NCBI GenBank assembly: GCA_030037575.1
Contig: JASHRB010000395.1
Location: forward strand, 1-11,652
From: Candidatus Sulfotelmatobacter sp.
GTDB taxonomy: Bacteria; Acidobacteriota; Terriglobia; Terriglobales; Acidobacteriaceae
Reading direction: 5' to 3'
Length of the DNA stretch: 11,652 bases
Under the pieces are notes generated by a model, which did no database searches, was not told the DNA's origin, and saw only the letters and a list, made by a program, of their open reading frames with translations. How positions within the stretch are numbered: position 1 is the first letter of the stretch; each line of letters opens with the position of its first letter. The translations under genes were made by a program, and so were the position numbers. Below, piece after piece: positions 1 through 6,107 of the stretch.

Positions 1-399
1 CGGCTGCCCCAACTTGGCGTTCTCGCTCGCCAGCCGCATCGTGCAGGCAAGGGCAATCTCGCATCCGCCGCCCAGGGCGAATCCATTGATGCAGGCAATC
101 ACCGGCTTGCCTAAATTCTCAATCAAATTGAGCACGCTCTGCCCGCGATGCGTGTACTCCTTGGCCGCAACCGCATCGTTCTTCGCCAGCTCGCCAATAT
201 CGGCGCCGGCAATGAACGCCTTTTCCCCCGCGCCGGTAAAGATCACCACCCGCACCGACGGGTCCCGTTTGAGGTCATGAAACGCCGCCCGCAACTCTTC
301 CATCGTGGCCATGTTCAGCGCGTTGAGCACCTTGGGCCGGTTCACCACCAGGGAAGCGATGGAGTTTTTCTTTTCAAGAAGTATGTTTTCGAAGTTCAT
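1..399 (-). CDS. Enoyl-CoA hydratase / crotonase family protein, N-terminal 133 residues (3' end outside window)
   Basis: Crotonase-fold hydratase adding water across the double bond of a trans-2-enoyl-CoA in the cytoplasm. The reading frame from ATG at 399 runs open to base 1. Residues 1-40 give the usual opening strands (MNFENILLEKK, then NRPKVLNALN). AFIAGADIGEL, about residues 61-71, is the oxyanion-hole and CoA-binding segment, and NGFALGGGCE, about residues 104-113, carries the first catalytic Glu. The window ends at GQP, just before the place where the second catalytic Glu normally lies, so full activity cannot be judged. The start is chosen because the N-terminus matches the family; no good Shine-Dalgarno is seen. 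The nearby 3-hydroxybutyryl-CoA dehydrogenase on the same strand catalyses the neighbouring step, so a crotonyl-CoA/3-hydroxybutyryl-CoA role is likely. Another crotonase-family activity is possible. Confidence 0.93.
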   Translation of the reverse strand, partial: MNFENILLEKKNSIASLVVNRPKVLNALNMATMEELRAAFHDLKRDPSVRVVIFTGAGEKAFIAGADIGELAKNDAVAAKEYTHRGQSVLNLIENLGKPVIACINGFALGGGCEIALACTMRLASENAKLGQP

Positions 400-734
400 A
401 ATGGAACCATCGGCCAGGACATCATCCCTCGGTTCGTTTCATGCCGCGACAACCGCATAGCAGGAGGAAATCCGTGCTCGCCGGCCGCAGCAAACCATAC
501 TACTGAGCGCAGTCGGGGCATTCACTTCCCCGTGTTGCGGCGCAGTCGAAGGATCCTTTCACGGGCGATCCGCCCGCGCGGTCTCAGGGGTTTCCGCGTA
601 AGCTGCCAGGAAAACACTCGAGGGTGATGCAAGGGCCAGCAATCTTTCGGCTGGGGAGGAAATTTGCTCGGCAAAGTTCCTCCTCCACCCCGCATGACCA
701 CGCCTAAAAAATCTGCGCCAACCGGTGGCCGACT
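400..734. other. Intergenic region with three hairpins; no gene seen
   Basis: This gap lies between the zinc-ribbon membrane protein and the downstream enoyl-CoA hydratase, both on the minus strand. Reading frames here are antisense or out-of-frame shadows without family features. Three inverted repeats are visible: CGGGCG/CGCCCG with an ATC loop (562-576), CCAGC/GCTGG (636-654), and a long near-perfect one at 655-683. None is followed by a T-run in either direction. No clear promoter for the hydratase gene was recognised. Confidence 0.6.
655..683. repeat. 13-bp inverted repeat with 3-nt loop
   Basis: The left arm (655-667) and right arm (671-683) pair at 12 of 13 positions around a TCG loop, the exception being A662 opposite G676. 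The stem would be stable in RNA read from either strand. No U-tract follows on either side, so it is not a classical intrinsic terminator. It could be a processing or mRNA-stabilising hairpin, or one copy of an interspersed palindrome. Confidence 0.6.
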
Positions 735-1085
735 TCACTTGCCCTGCGCCACCTTCGCAATCTCGTCCTTGCCCAGATCGCAACTGATGCAGCGTTCGGT
801 CCACAGCCGGTGGCCAAACACTCTGCCGCAGCGCGGGCATTTCCACTCCGTAAGCCACCAGGCGCCGGCCAAATAGACCCCGATCCAGCCTAATAGAACT
901 GCGAAATCAACCGCTTCGCGCCACTTCACCTTCGCCGAAGCGGCGCCCACCGCCACAAAGCCCAGAAACAGTGCGACCACCAGATTTCGCCGGATGACAT
1001 AGCTGTGCCAGGCGCGACGATAATGTTCGACTTCGTCTTCACCCGGCGGCTGATCAGTCTTTCTGCGCTTATATAAGAGGTTCAT
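735..1085 (-). CDS. Small membrane protein, two predicted helices and a C-terminal zinc ribbon (unknown function)
   Basis: A 116-residue protein not recognised as a named family. The first 34 residues are charged and cytosol-like. Two hydrophobic segments follow, about residues 35-52 and 60-80. The C-terminus has a CPRC knuckle (WKCPRCGRVFG) and, 14 residues later, a CISC knuckle (RCISCDLGK), which together form a CxxC-x(n)-CxxC zinc ribbon. This suggests a membrane-anchored metal-binding domain facing the cytoplasm. Start ATG at 1085; the only purine-rich stretch upstream, GAGGAGAA, is about 16 bases away, so the ribosome site is weak. It lies downstream of the 3-hydroxybutyryl-CoA dehydrogenase gene, separated by a hairpin-rich spacer, so co-transcription is uncertain. 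Coding status is supported by the paired Cys motifs and clear helices; the function is unknown. Confidence 0.75.
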   Translation of the reverse strand: MNLLYKRRKTDQPPGEDEVEHYRRAWHSYVIRRNLVVALFLGFVAVGAASAKVKWREAVDFAVLLGWIGVYLAGAWWLTEWKCPRCGRVFGHRLWTERCISCDLGKDEIAKVAQGK

Positions 1086-1112
1086 TTTAGAGAGATCTGG
1101 GTTCTCCTCGAA

Positions 1113-1153
1113 GGCGGCGGTTCGGGGAGCAAGAGCGGTGCTTCACCGCCGCC
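1113..1153. repeat. Competing inverted repeats between two minus-strand genes (attenuator-like layout)
   Basis: GGCGGCGGT (1113-1121) is a perfect complement of ACCGCCGCC (1145-1153). The same right arm also pairs with a nearer segment: GCGGTG (1135-1140) with CACCGC (1144-1149) around a CTT loop. The two stems exclude each other. It sits in the spacer just upstream of the zinc-ribbon membrane protein start at 1085. It could be an interspersed palindrome or a leader structure. Confidence 0.55.
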
Positions 1154-1160
1154 TAATTCG

Positions 1161-1186
1161 CCCAAGAAAGAAGAGGGCTTTAGCCC
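1161..1186 (-). terminator. Possible intrinsic terminator after 3-hydroxybutyryl-CoA dehydrogenase
   Basis: On the minus strand, 17 bases after the stop codon, GGGC-TAAA-GCCC (1186-1175) forms a short hairpin. It is followed by a pyrimidine tract, TCTTCTTTCTT (1174-1164). The stem is only four to five pairs and the tract is not pure T, so termination is probably weak. Confidence 0.35.
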
Positions 1187-1202
1187 CTGGTCCGCATCCC
1201 CT

Positions 1203-2096
1203 CTACAGTTTATTCGCCCGCGGCTGATTCGCATCGGAATAATCGTAGAACCCTTTACCACTCTTGCGACCGTACCAGCCCGCCATCACCAGCCGCTTCA
1301 GCAGCGGAGGCGACGCGAACCGCCGCTCTTTGAACTCGTCATACATCACCTGCGTGATGTAATAGGTCGTGTCGAGCCCGACAAAATCTAGCAGCGTGAA
1401 CGGCCCCATCGGATAGCCACAGCCGAGCTTCATGGCGTTATCGATATCTTCAAGCGATCCCACGCCTTCTTCGTAGGCGCGAATCGCATCCAGCAAATAC
1501 GGCACCAGCAGCCGGTTTACGATGAATCCAGTTTTATCCGACGTGCGCACCGGAACCTTGCCCAGCTTCTTGGCGAACTCATAGGCGGTATGGTAAACAT
1601 CGTCGGCCGTGGCAATCGTGCGCACCACCTCCACCAACTTCATCAGCGGCACCGGATTAAAAAAGTGCAGCCCAATAAACCTCTCCGGCCGCTTCACCGC
1701 CGTCAGCAACTCGGTCACGGAAATCGACGAGGTATTGGTCGCAAAGATCGCATCTTTCTTCACGATGCCGTCGATCGACGCATACATCTTCTTCTTTTCC
1801 GCCACGTTCTCGATGATGGCTTCGACGATGATGTCGCGATCGGCGAGATCGCTCTGATTCGTCGTCCCCTTTAACCGGGCACAAATCGCGTCTTTCTGCT
1901 GCGCCGTGATCCCACCTTTTTCCGGTGGCCGCTCGGCAAATTTCGCCAATGATTTTTCGATTCCGGCAAAGCCCTTGTCGAGGAATTTCTGATCGACCTC
2001 GAGCACGGTGACTTCGAACCCGGCGCTCGCGCACACTTGAGCTATTCCCGAACCCATGAGTCCACAACCCAGAACGCCTACCCTTTTTATTTCCAT
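1203..2096 (-). CDS. hbd: 3-hydroxybutyryl-CoA dehydrogenase (3-hydroxyacyl-CoA dehydrogenase family)
   Basis: NAD(P)-dependent oxidoreductase interconverting acetoacetyl-CoA and 3-hydroxybutyryl-CoA in the cytoplasm. With the chosen start it has 297 residues, close to the family norm of about 280-295. The N-terminal Rossmann domain opens with GVLGCGLMGSG (residues 7-17). Further signatures are VEAIIEN (91-97), ATNTSSIS (119-126) with the active-site Ser, GLHFFNP (142-148) with catalytic His144, KLVEVV with Glu156, and FIVNRLL with Asn194. The C-terminal helical domain has GCGYPMGPFTLLDFVGLD (225-242). An upstream GTG at 2132 would add 12 residues. ATG at 2096 is preferred because MEIKRVGVLG matches the family N-terminus and AAGGAA lies just upstream, although its spacing is short. 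It lies 63 bases downstream of the aminotransferase gene and probably works with the hydratase at 1-399. Confidence 0.95.
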   Translation of the reverse strand: MEIKRVGVLGCGLMGSGIAQVCASAGFEVTVLEVDQKFLDKGFAGIEKSLAKFAERPPEKGGITAQQKDAICARLKGTTNQSDLADRDIIVEAIIENVAEKKKMYASIDGIVKKDAIFATNTSSISVTELLTAVKRPERFIGLHFFNPVPLMKLVEVVRTIATADDVYHTAYEFAKKLGKVPVRTSDKTGFIVNRLLVPYLLDAIRAYEEGVGSLEDIDNAMKLGCGYPMGPFTLLDFVGLDTTYYITQVMYDEFKERRFASPPLLKRLVMAGWYGRKSGKGFYDYSDANQPRANKL

Positions 2097-2159
2097 AGAT
2101 TCCTTGGCCACGGCGGTTCCATCACGCATCACTCTGGGGGCAAGATTGCACGGCCGAGT

Positions 2160-3410
2160 TTAGGCCGCTTCTTTCCTTTTTTTCTTCAGCAGCTTCTTCA
2201 GCACGCGCATGCCTTTATCCACATGCTTTTCTTCCAGCAAAAATGGCGGCAAAAATCTTATCACCGTATCCTGCGTGCTGTTGAACAGCACACCCTCCGC
2301 CAGAGCATCATCCACGATCGGGCGCGCAGGAACTTCCAGGTTGAGGCCTTGAATAAATCCCCGCCCGCGAGCTTCTTTGGCGGCGGGGCTTTTCTCTGCA
2401 ATTGCCGTAAGTTCTTGATTCAGATAGCGGCCGACTTTGTTTACGTTGTCGAGCAGCTTTTCTTCTTCCACGATGGCGAGGAATTCAAGCGCGACCCGGC
2501 AGGCCAAGGGACCGCCTCCGAACGTGGTGCCATGCTGGCCAGGTGAAATCGCGTTAGCGAACTCTTCTTTCGCAATAAATGCGCCCAGCGGAAGTCCGGC
2601 CGCGATGGGCTTGGCGATGGCAACGATGTCCGGAGCCACCCCGAAGGCTTGGAAAGCCAAAATGGTTCCGGTCCGGCCGAGGCCGCATTGGATTTCGTCG
2701 AAAATGAGGGCGGCTCTGTGGCGATCGGCGAGCGCGCGGCATTCGCCGAGAAATTCGACCGAACACTCATAAATTCCGCCTTCGCCGAAAATCGGCTCCA
2801 GCACAATGGCGCAAGTGTCGTCGTCGACCGCGGCGCGCAAGCCTTCGAGGTCATTCCGCTTCACAAAGGTAACTTCTTGCAGCAGCGGTTCGAAGCCTTT
2901 GCGATGCTTGTCCTGCCCGGTGAGCGAAAGCGCGCCAAACGTGCGTCCATGATAAGACCCTTCCAGCGCAAGCAGACGGCACTTGGCCTCGCCACCGACG
3001 CGATGTCCGGCAAGCCGCGCCAGCTTAATCGATCCTTCAATCGCCTCGGTGCCGGAGTTGGAAAAAAAAGCCCGGCAGGCGCCCATGGAAGCTTCGCTGG
3101 ACCCGGCTGCGGCAGGCGGGCGGCTCACGAGCGTGCACAGCTTCTCGGCCAGCGCGCCCTGATATTCGTGATAATACAAATTGGAGACGTGGATCAGTTT
3201 GGCCGCCTGCTCGCGAATGGTTTTCACAATCCGGGGATGGGCGTGTCCGAGCGCATTCACCCCGATGCCGGAAACGAAATCGAGATAGCGGCGGTCGTCG
3301 AGATCGTAAAGAAACACTCCCTTGCCCCGCGTCAACACAAGGGGATAGCGAGCATAGGTGCCCAGAAGATAGCGGCGTTCCAGATCGGCGATCTGTTCGA
3401 AAGTTTTCAT
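2160..3410 (-). CDS. argD: Class III PLP aminotransferase, acetylornithine aminotransferase-like
   Basis: A 416-residue fold-type I, class III (ornithine-type) aminotransferase, cytoplasmic. Visible signatures: GIGVNALGHAHP (49-59), FFSNSGTEA (115-123) for phosphate binding, GSYHGRTFGALS (151-162), LEPIFGEGG (204-212), IFDEIQCGLGRTG (236-248) with the Asp that contacts the PLP pyridine nitrogen, IAKPIAAGLPLGAF (265-278) with Schiff-base Lys267, and GTTFGGGPLACR (294-305). It is slightly longer than typical ArgD (about 390-405) because of a Pro/Ala/Ser-rich insertion near residues 98-110 and a Lys-rich tail. The usual EANE motif after NSG reads EAIE. No arginine-pathway gene is adjacent, so a succinylornithine, lysine or other omega-amino acid substrate is possible. 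ATG at 3410 has only a weak ribosome site, but it overlaps the stop codon of an upstream open frame (ATGA). Confidence 0.88.
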   Translation of the reverse strand: MKTFEQIADLERRYLLGTYARYPLVLTRGKGVFLYDLDDRRYLDFVSGIGVNALGHAHPRIVKTIREQAAKLIHVSNLYYHEYQGALAEKLCTLVSRPPAAAGSSEASMGACRAFFSNSGTEAIEGSIKLARLAGHRVGGEAKCRLLALEGSYHGRTFGALSLTGQDKHRKGFEPLLQEVTFVKRNDLEGLRAAVDDDTCAIVLEPIFGEGGIYECSVEFLGECRALADRHRAALIFDEIQCGLGRTGTILAFQAFGVAPDIVAIAKPIAAGLPLGAFIAKEEFANAISPGQHGTTFGGGPLACRVALEFLAIVEEEKLLDNVNKVGRYLNQELTAIAEKSPAAKEARGRGFIQGLNLEVPARPIVDDALAEGVLFNSTQDTVIRFLPPFLLEEKHVDKGMRVLKKLLKKKRKEAA

Positions 3411-3694
3411 AGGGAGACTTGATTGTAATGGAAGAGGCGGGCGTCAGGATCGACCGCGCGCCCGGTCGCCCCGGCCTTTCCGCCCATGAGCCGCTTGGAC
3501 TGGGCACTTTTTCCGACCAGGTGTTCATATCTGCGAGCGTCGCGCCGGAGTATCGGCGGGACCTCGAAATACCACCATCGAGGACACAATGTGAAGAAAT
3601 GGCTTGCCCTAGCGGCTGATTCGAGCAATTGGCGGGGGGAGGGAAATAGGGGATTTGCAGCAGTGAGACGGATTTCTACAACGTCCGCCGGCAA
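3407..3694 (-). CDS. Doubtful 95-residue reading frame overlapping the aminotransferase start
   Basis: An open frame from ATG at 3694 ends in TGA at 3407, sharing bases with the aminotransferase ATG (ATGA overlap), the usual signature of translational coupling. Its second half (about residues 43-94) has strong G/C bias in third codon positions, as in genuine genes of this window; its first half does not. No family, transmembrane segment or metal motif is recognised. It may be a real small upstream gene, a leader peptide, an N-terminal remnant, or chance. Confidence 0.25.
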   Translation of the reverse strand: MPADVVEIRLTAANPLFPSPRQLLESAARASHFFTLCPRWWYFEVPPILRRDARRYEHLVGKSAQSKRLMGGKAGATGRAVDPDARLFHYNQVSL

Positions 3695-3759
3695 CCACGC
3701 GCCAACCTTATATTTAAGGCTGAAATCCGCCGGGGAACGCCGGGCACCGGGTTCGGGGG
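3411..3759. other. Intergenic region between the aminotransferase and the UGD-like gene
   Basis: About 350 bases without a confident gene; the doubtful 95-residue frame covers most of it. A small palindrome CCTTA-tatt-TAAGG lies at 3706-3719. On the minus strand, the stop codon of the UGD-like gene sits in the loop of a 5-bp hairpin (CGGGG/CCCCG around ATAA), with no T-run after it. No clear promoter for the aminotransferase was found. Confidence 0.5.
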
Positions 3760-5028
3760 TTATCCCCGCCCCACGCCAACGTATTCAAATCCCATGGCGC
3801 GCAGGCGGACGGCGTCGAGCAGGTTTTTGGTATCCACGATGATCGGCTTTTTGAGCAGGTGCTTGATGCGGTCAAAATCGAGAGCGCGGAATTCTGGCCA
3901 ACCGGTGCCGACGACCAGAGCGTCCATGCCTTCGGCGGCGGAATAGGCGGAATCGCAATAGCGCACCGAACCATTGAGTCGCGTCTTGGCCTCGACCAGC
4001 GCGACGGGATCGTAGGCCTTCACGCGTGCTCCCTTTGCCACCAGGGTTTCCGCCAGACGGATCGCCGAGGAACCGGCCACGGAATTCGTGTTCGGCTTAA
4101 AGGCCAGCCCGAGAATGCCCACGTCTTTGTTCTCGACCGAATTGAGCGCGGTGGCGATTTTATCAACCAGGCGATCGGCAAGCGTGTGATTCACGTCGCG
4201 CGCTGCGCTGAGAACTTTGAGAGGTAAGCCGTTTTTCTGAGCGAGGTCGGCCAGCGAATCCATGTCGGATTCGGCAAAGACGCCGCCCATCCCGGCCCCC
4301 GGCTGCAGGCAGCGCGGGGCGATTTTTTTATCCAGGCCGAGCGCCAGGGCGAGGCTAACGGCGTCGGCGCCCACGCGTTCGCACAATGCCGCAACTTCGT
4401 TAATGAAAGAAATTTTCGTGGCCACGAAGGCGGTCGCGGCCTCGCGCACAAGCTCCGCCGTAGACTGATTGGTCACGATAACCGGAACGCCGCGCATGAC
4501 CAGCGGATGAAAAATCTGCTTGAGAATCTGCACGGCTTCGTTCGAAGTCGAACCCAGAATCAGGCGATCGGGCCAATTGAAGTCTTCCACGGCGCAGCCG
4601 TCGGTAAAAAACATGGGCTGAGAAACAATCGTGCCCAGCAGCCCGTTATCTTTGAACAGTTTCTCGAGCGCGTTGGCCGTGCCGACCGCAACCGGAGTCA
4701 CCACGATCAGAATCGGAGGCTTGGCCGCGAAGCGCACGATCCGCATGGCCACATCGGTCAGATTTTCGGCGCCGTCTTCGGCAAGAAAAATAACTTGCGT
4801 CTTGCGCGCGAATGATTCGATGTCGGTGGAGTAAGCGAGGCGTCCCGCGCGCACATTGCGCCGAATCACTTCCTTCAAATTCTTCTCGAAGAAGGGAATG
4901 TTGCCCTGGGCCATTTCCACCATGCGGGTTCGGTCGGGGTGACAGCAGGAAACCGGGGTGCCAAAATCTGCCAAACACGCGGAAATGACCGTTCCGAGGT
5001 AACCCGAACCGTAGACCCCAATTTGCAT
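3760..5028 (-). CDS. UDP-glucose/GDP-mannose dehydrogenase family protein lacking the catalytic residues
   Basis: 422 residues, normal length for UDP-glucose 6-dehydrogenase, which oxidises UDP-glucose to UDP-glucuronate. The architecture is intact: NAD Rossmann domain starting GVYGSGYLG (4-12), central helical domain with ATKISFINEVAALCERVGAD (203-222), C-terminal UDP-binding domain with GLAFKPNT (307-314) and AYDP (338-341). The active site is not. The family motif GFGGSCFPKD reads GMGGVFAESD (246-255), so the nucleophilic Cys is Phe251 and the following Lys is Ser254; only Asp255 remains. The EMxKxxxN motif reads ELVREAAT (192-199), so Lys becomes Arg195 and Asn becomes Thr199. PEFLREG reads PMFFTDG (138-144). 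The Arg of FKPxTDDxR is missing (FKPNTNSVAG). Conventional four-electron oxidation therefore looks impossible, while nucleotide binding may persist. The start is firm: GGAGG (5036-5040) lies seven bases upstream of ATG. Confidence 0.9.
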   Translation of the reverse strand: MQIGVYGSGYLGTVISACLADFGTPVSCCHPDRTRMVEMAQGNIPFFEKNLKEVIRRNVRAGRLAYSTDIESFARKTQVIFLAEDGAENLTDVAMRIVRFAAKPPILIVVTPVAVGTANALEKLFKDNGLLGTIVSQPMFFTDGCAVEDFNWPDRLILGSTSNEAVQILKQIFHPLVMRGVPVIVTNQSTAELVREAATAFVATKISFINEVAALCERVGADAVSLALALGLDKKIAPRCLQPGAGMGGVFAESDMDSLADLAQKNGLPLKVLSAARDVNHTLADRLVDKIATALNSVENKDVGILGLAFKPNTNSVAGSSAIRLAETLVAKGARVKAYDPVALVEAKTRLNGSVRYCDSAYSAAEGMDALVVGTGWPEFRALDFDRIKHLLKKPIIVDTKNLLDAVRLRAMGFEYVGVGRG

Positions 5029-5035
5029 GCGCTTC

Positions 5036-5040
5036 CCTCC
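5036..5040 (-). promoter_or_regulatory. Ribosome binding site of the UGD-like gene
   Basis: GGAGG on the minus strand, seven bases before ATG at 5028. It is the strongest Shine-Dalgarno in the left block, which suggests the degenerate enzyme is still translated well. Confidence 0.75.
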
Positions 5041-5197
5041 CGCGTGTTGAAGCCCGCGCCCGAAGCGGTGTGTGGCGCAGATTCAAACTTTCCCTGATCT
5101 TTTGTTTACAGTGTCGAATGGGGCGGCGCAACGCACGGGAGGGAAACCGGAAAGTGTACGAGGGGCCATCGATTGCCGTCAGGAAGTAACGTAATGC

Positions 5198-5253
5198 CGG
5201 GTAACAGCAAAACGCGATTACCCGAAGAAACTCGTATCAAAACCGGGAGTTTC
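5198..5253. repeat. Two tandem inverted repeats of identical geometry
   Basis: CGGGTAA (5198-5204) pairs with TTACCCG (5218-5224), and GAAACTC (5227-5233) pairs with GAGTTTC (5247-5253). Each has perfect 7-base arms and a 13-base spacer, and the two units are two bases apart. They lie between the ThpR gene and the UGD-like gene, both minus strand. Neither is followed by a T-run. They could be protein-binding sites, mRNA hairpins or an interspersed palindromic element. Confidence 0.5.
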
Positions 5254-5310
5254 ACCTTTTCTCGGGAAGCCACCGCGCGGGCTCTCGAGCGCGACCAACT
5301 TCGCTTCCCT

Positions 5311-5856
5311 TCAATGCGAAACCAGGCTGCCGCCGAGCGGCACGGGAGCCAGATCCACCCAATGGTTGGGTCCATCCTCGCGAACAAAAGTGAGGCGGTC
5401 AAGCAGAATCTGCCGGCTTCCGGAATAGCCTTGCCATCGCCGCCGCGCGATCTCGATGGCCTGCTCTGCGGCGGTTTTGGTGTTCATCTTTGCGATTGTG
5501 AGATGAGGAACGTAGGGCCACTCCTCCGCGAACCGAAGAATCTGCCGGTTCAATTCCCGGTGGAGTTCTTCCATCCTCGAGGCGCCGTGCGCCACGCCGA
5601 TATAGACCGTCGCCGTAATGGGAATGAACGTTTGCATGGCGCCGAGGGTCACTTGGAACGGCTCAGCCTTTGCGCAGATTCGCTCGAGCAACTGGAGCGC
5701 TTCGCCTTCGCTCCCCTGGAGCAGACGAGGCGGAAGGAGGGTGAGATGGGCCGCCAGCAGAGGCAGACTGGGATGCAGCTCCCGGCGCAGGTTCTCGACG
5801 AAGTCTCCTATCGCGCTTTTGATGTAGGCGACCAGCGCATAGCGCGGACTCGGCAT
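5311..5856 (-). CDS. thpR: RNA 2',3'-cyclic phosphodiesterase / 2'-5' RNA ligase family (2H phosphoesterase)
   Basis: A 181-residue cytoplasmic 2H phosphoesterase of the LigT/ThpR type, normal in length. The two catalytic His-x-Thr-x motifs are present: HLTL at residues 37-40 (AAHLTLLPP) and HLTI at 118-121 (VPHLTIAK). They are about 80 residues apart, as expected for the bilobal fold. Family members hydrolyse 2',3'-cyclic phosphates on RNA and can ligate tRNA halves through 2'-5' bonds in vitro; the physiological substrate is usually unknown. The gene is the first of the left minus-strand block and starts only about 13 bases after a perfect -10 hexamer, so its mRNA may be leaderless or nearly so. 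Apart from the HxTx motifs the family is divergent, so closely related 2H esterases cannot be excluded. Confidence 0.9.
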   Translation of the reverse strand: MPSPRYALVAYIKSAIGDFVENLRRELHPSLPLLAAHLTLLPPRLLQGSEGEALQLLERICAKAEPFQVTLGAMQTFIPITATVYIGVAHGASRMEELHRELNRQILRFAEEWPYVPHLTIAKMNTKTAAEQAIEIARRRWQGYSGSRQILLDRLTFVREDGPNHWVDLAPVPLGGSLVSH

Positions 5857-5868
5857 ATTCGAGCAAAA

Positions 5869-5874
5869 ATTATA
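5869..5874 (-). promoter_or_regulatory. -10 promoter element (TATAAT) for the ThpR gene
   Basis: A perfect TATAAT on the minus strand lies 12 bases before the ATG at 5856, so a transcript would start about 5 bases from the start codon. No convincing -35 hexamer is found at 16-18 bases spacing, and no ribosome site is seen. A leaderless or very short-leader mRNA is the natural reading. Confidence 0.4.
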
Positions 5875-6067
5875 GCGCGTTCCCCCGTTTCTGATCGAAA
5901 GGCGGTCGGCGTGGCAGAGTCAGAGGCAAGGTCGGGGCGGGGCGCGCAGCTTCGTAGGGCACTGGCCGTGGACGCAGAAAAAAATTCTTCAAAGCGTTTC
6001 TTGCTCTCTTTCACACCTTACGGTTTTATTGTTTTCCACAATTTGGGGAATCTGCTCTTTGTTCAAA

Positions 6068-6088
6068 GTTCGCCCAGACGGGCTGAAC
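6068..6088. repeat. Inverted repeat upstream of the cysteine dioxygenase
   Basis: GTTCGCCC (6068-6075) can pair with GGGCTGAAC (6080-6088) with one bulged T and a 4-base AGAC loop. It lies in the spacer between two divergent genes, 20 bases before the first possible start of the dioxygenase frame. It could be an operator or a leader hairpin. Confidence 0.35.
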
Positions 6089-6107
6089 ATGATCGATAAG
6101 GGCACGC

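Noticed and set aside
148..627. 159-residue plus-strand frame
   Set aside because: Antisense to the enoyl-CoA hydratase gene and running into a hairpin-rich spacer; no family features.
2097..2132. GTG start at 2132 for 3-hydroxybutyryl-CoA dehydrogenase
   Set aside because: It adds 12 residues before the family's normal N-terminus and has no ribosome site; ATG at 2096 fits better.
5173..6099. 308-residue open frame on the plus strand opposite the ThpR gene
   Set aside because: It is antisense to a gene with two intact HxTx motifs, shows no domain or membrane features, and its composition is that of a mirror frame in GC-rich DNA.
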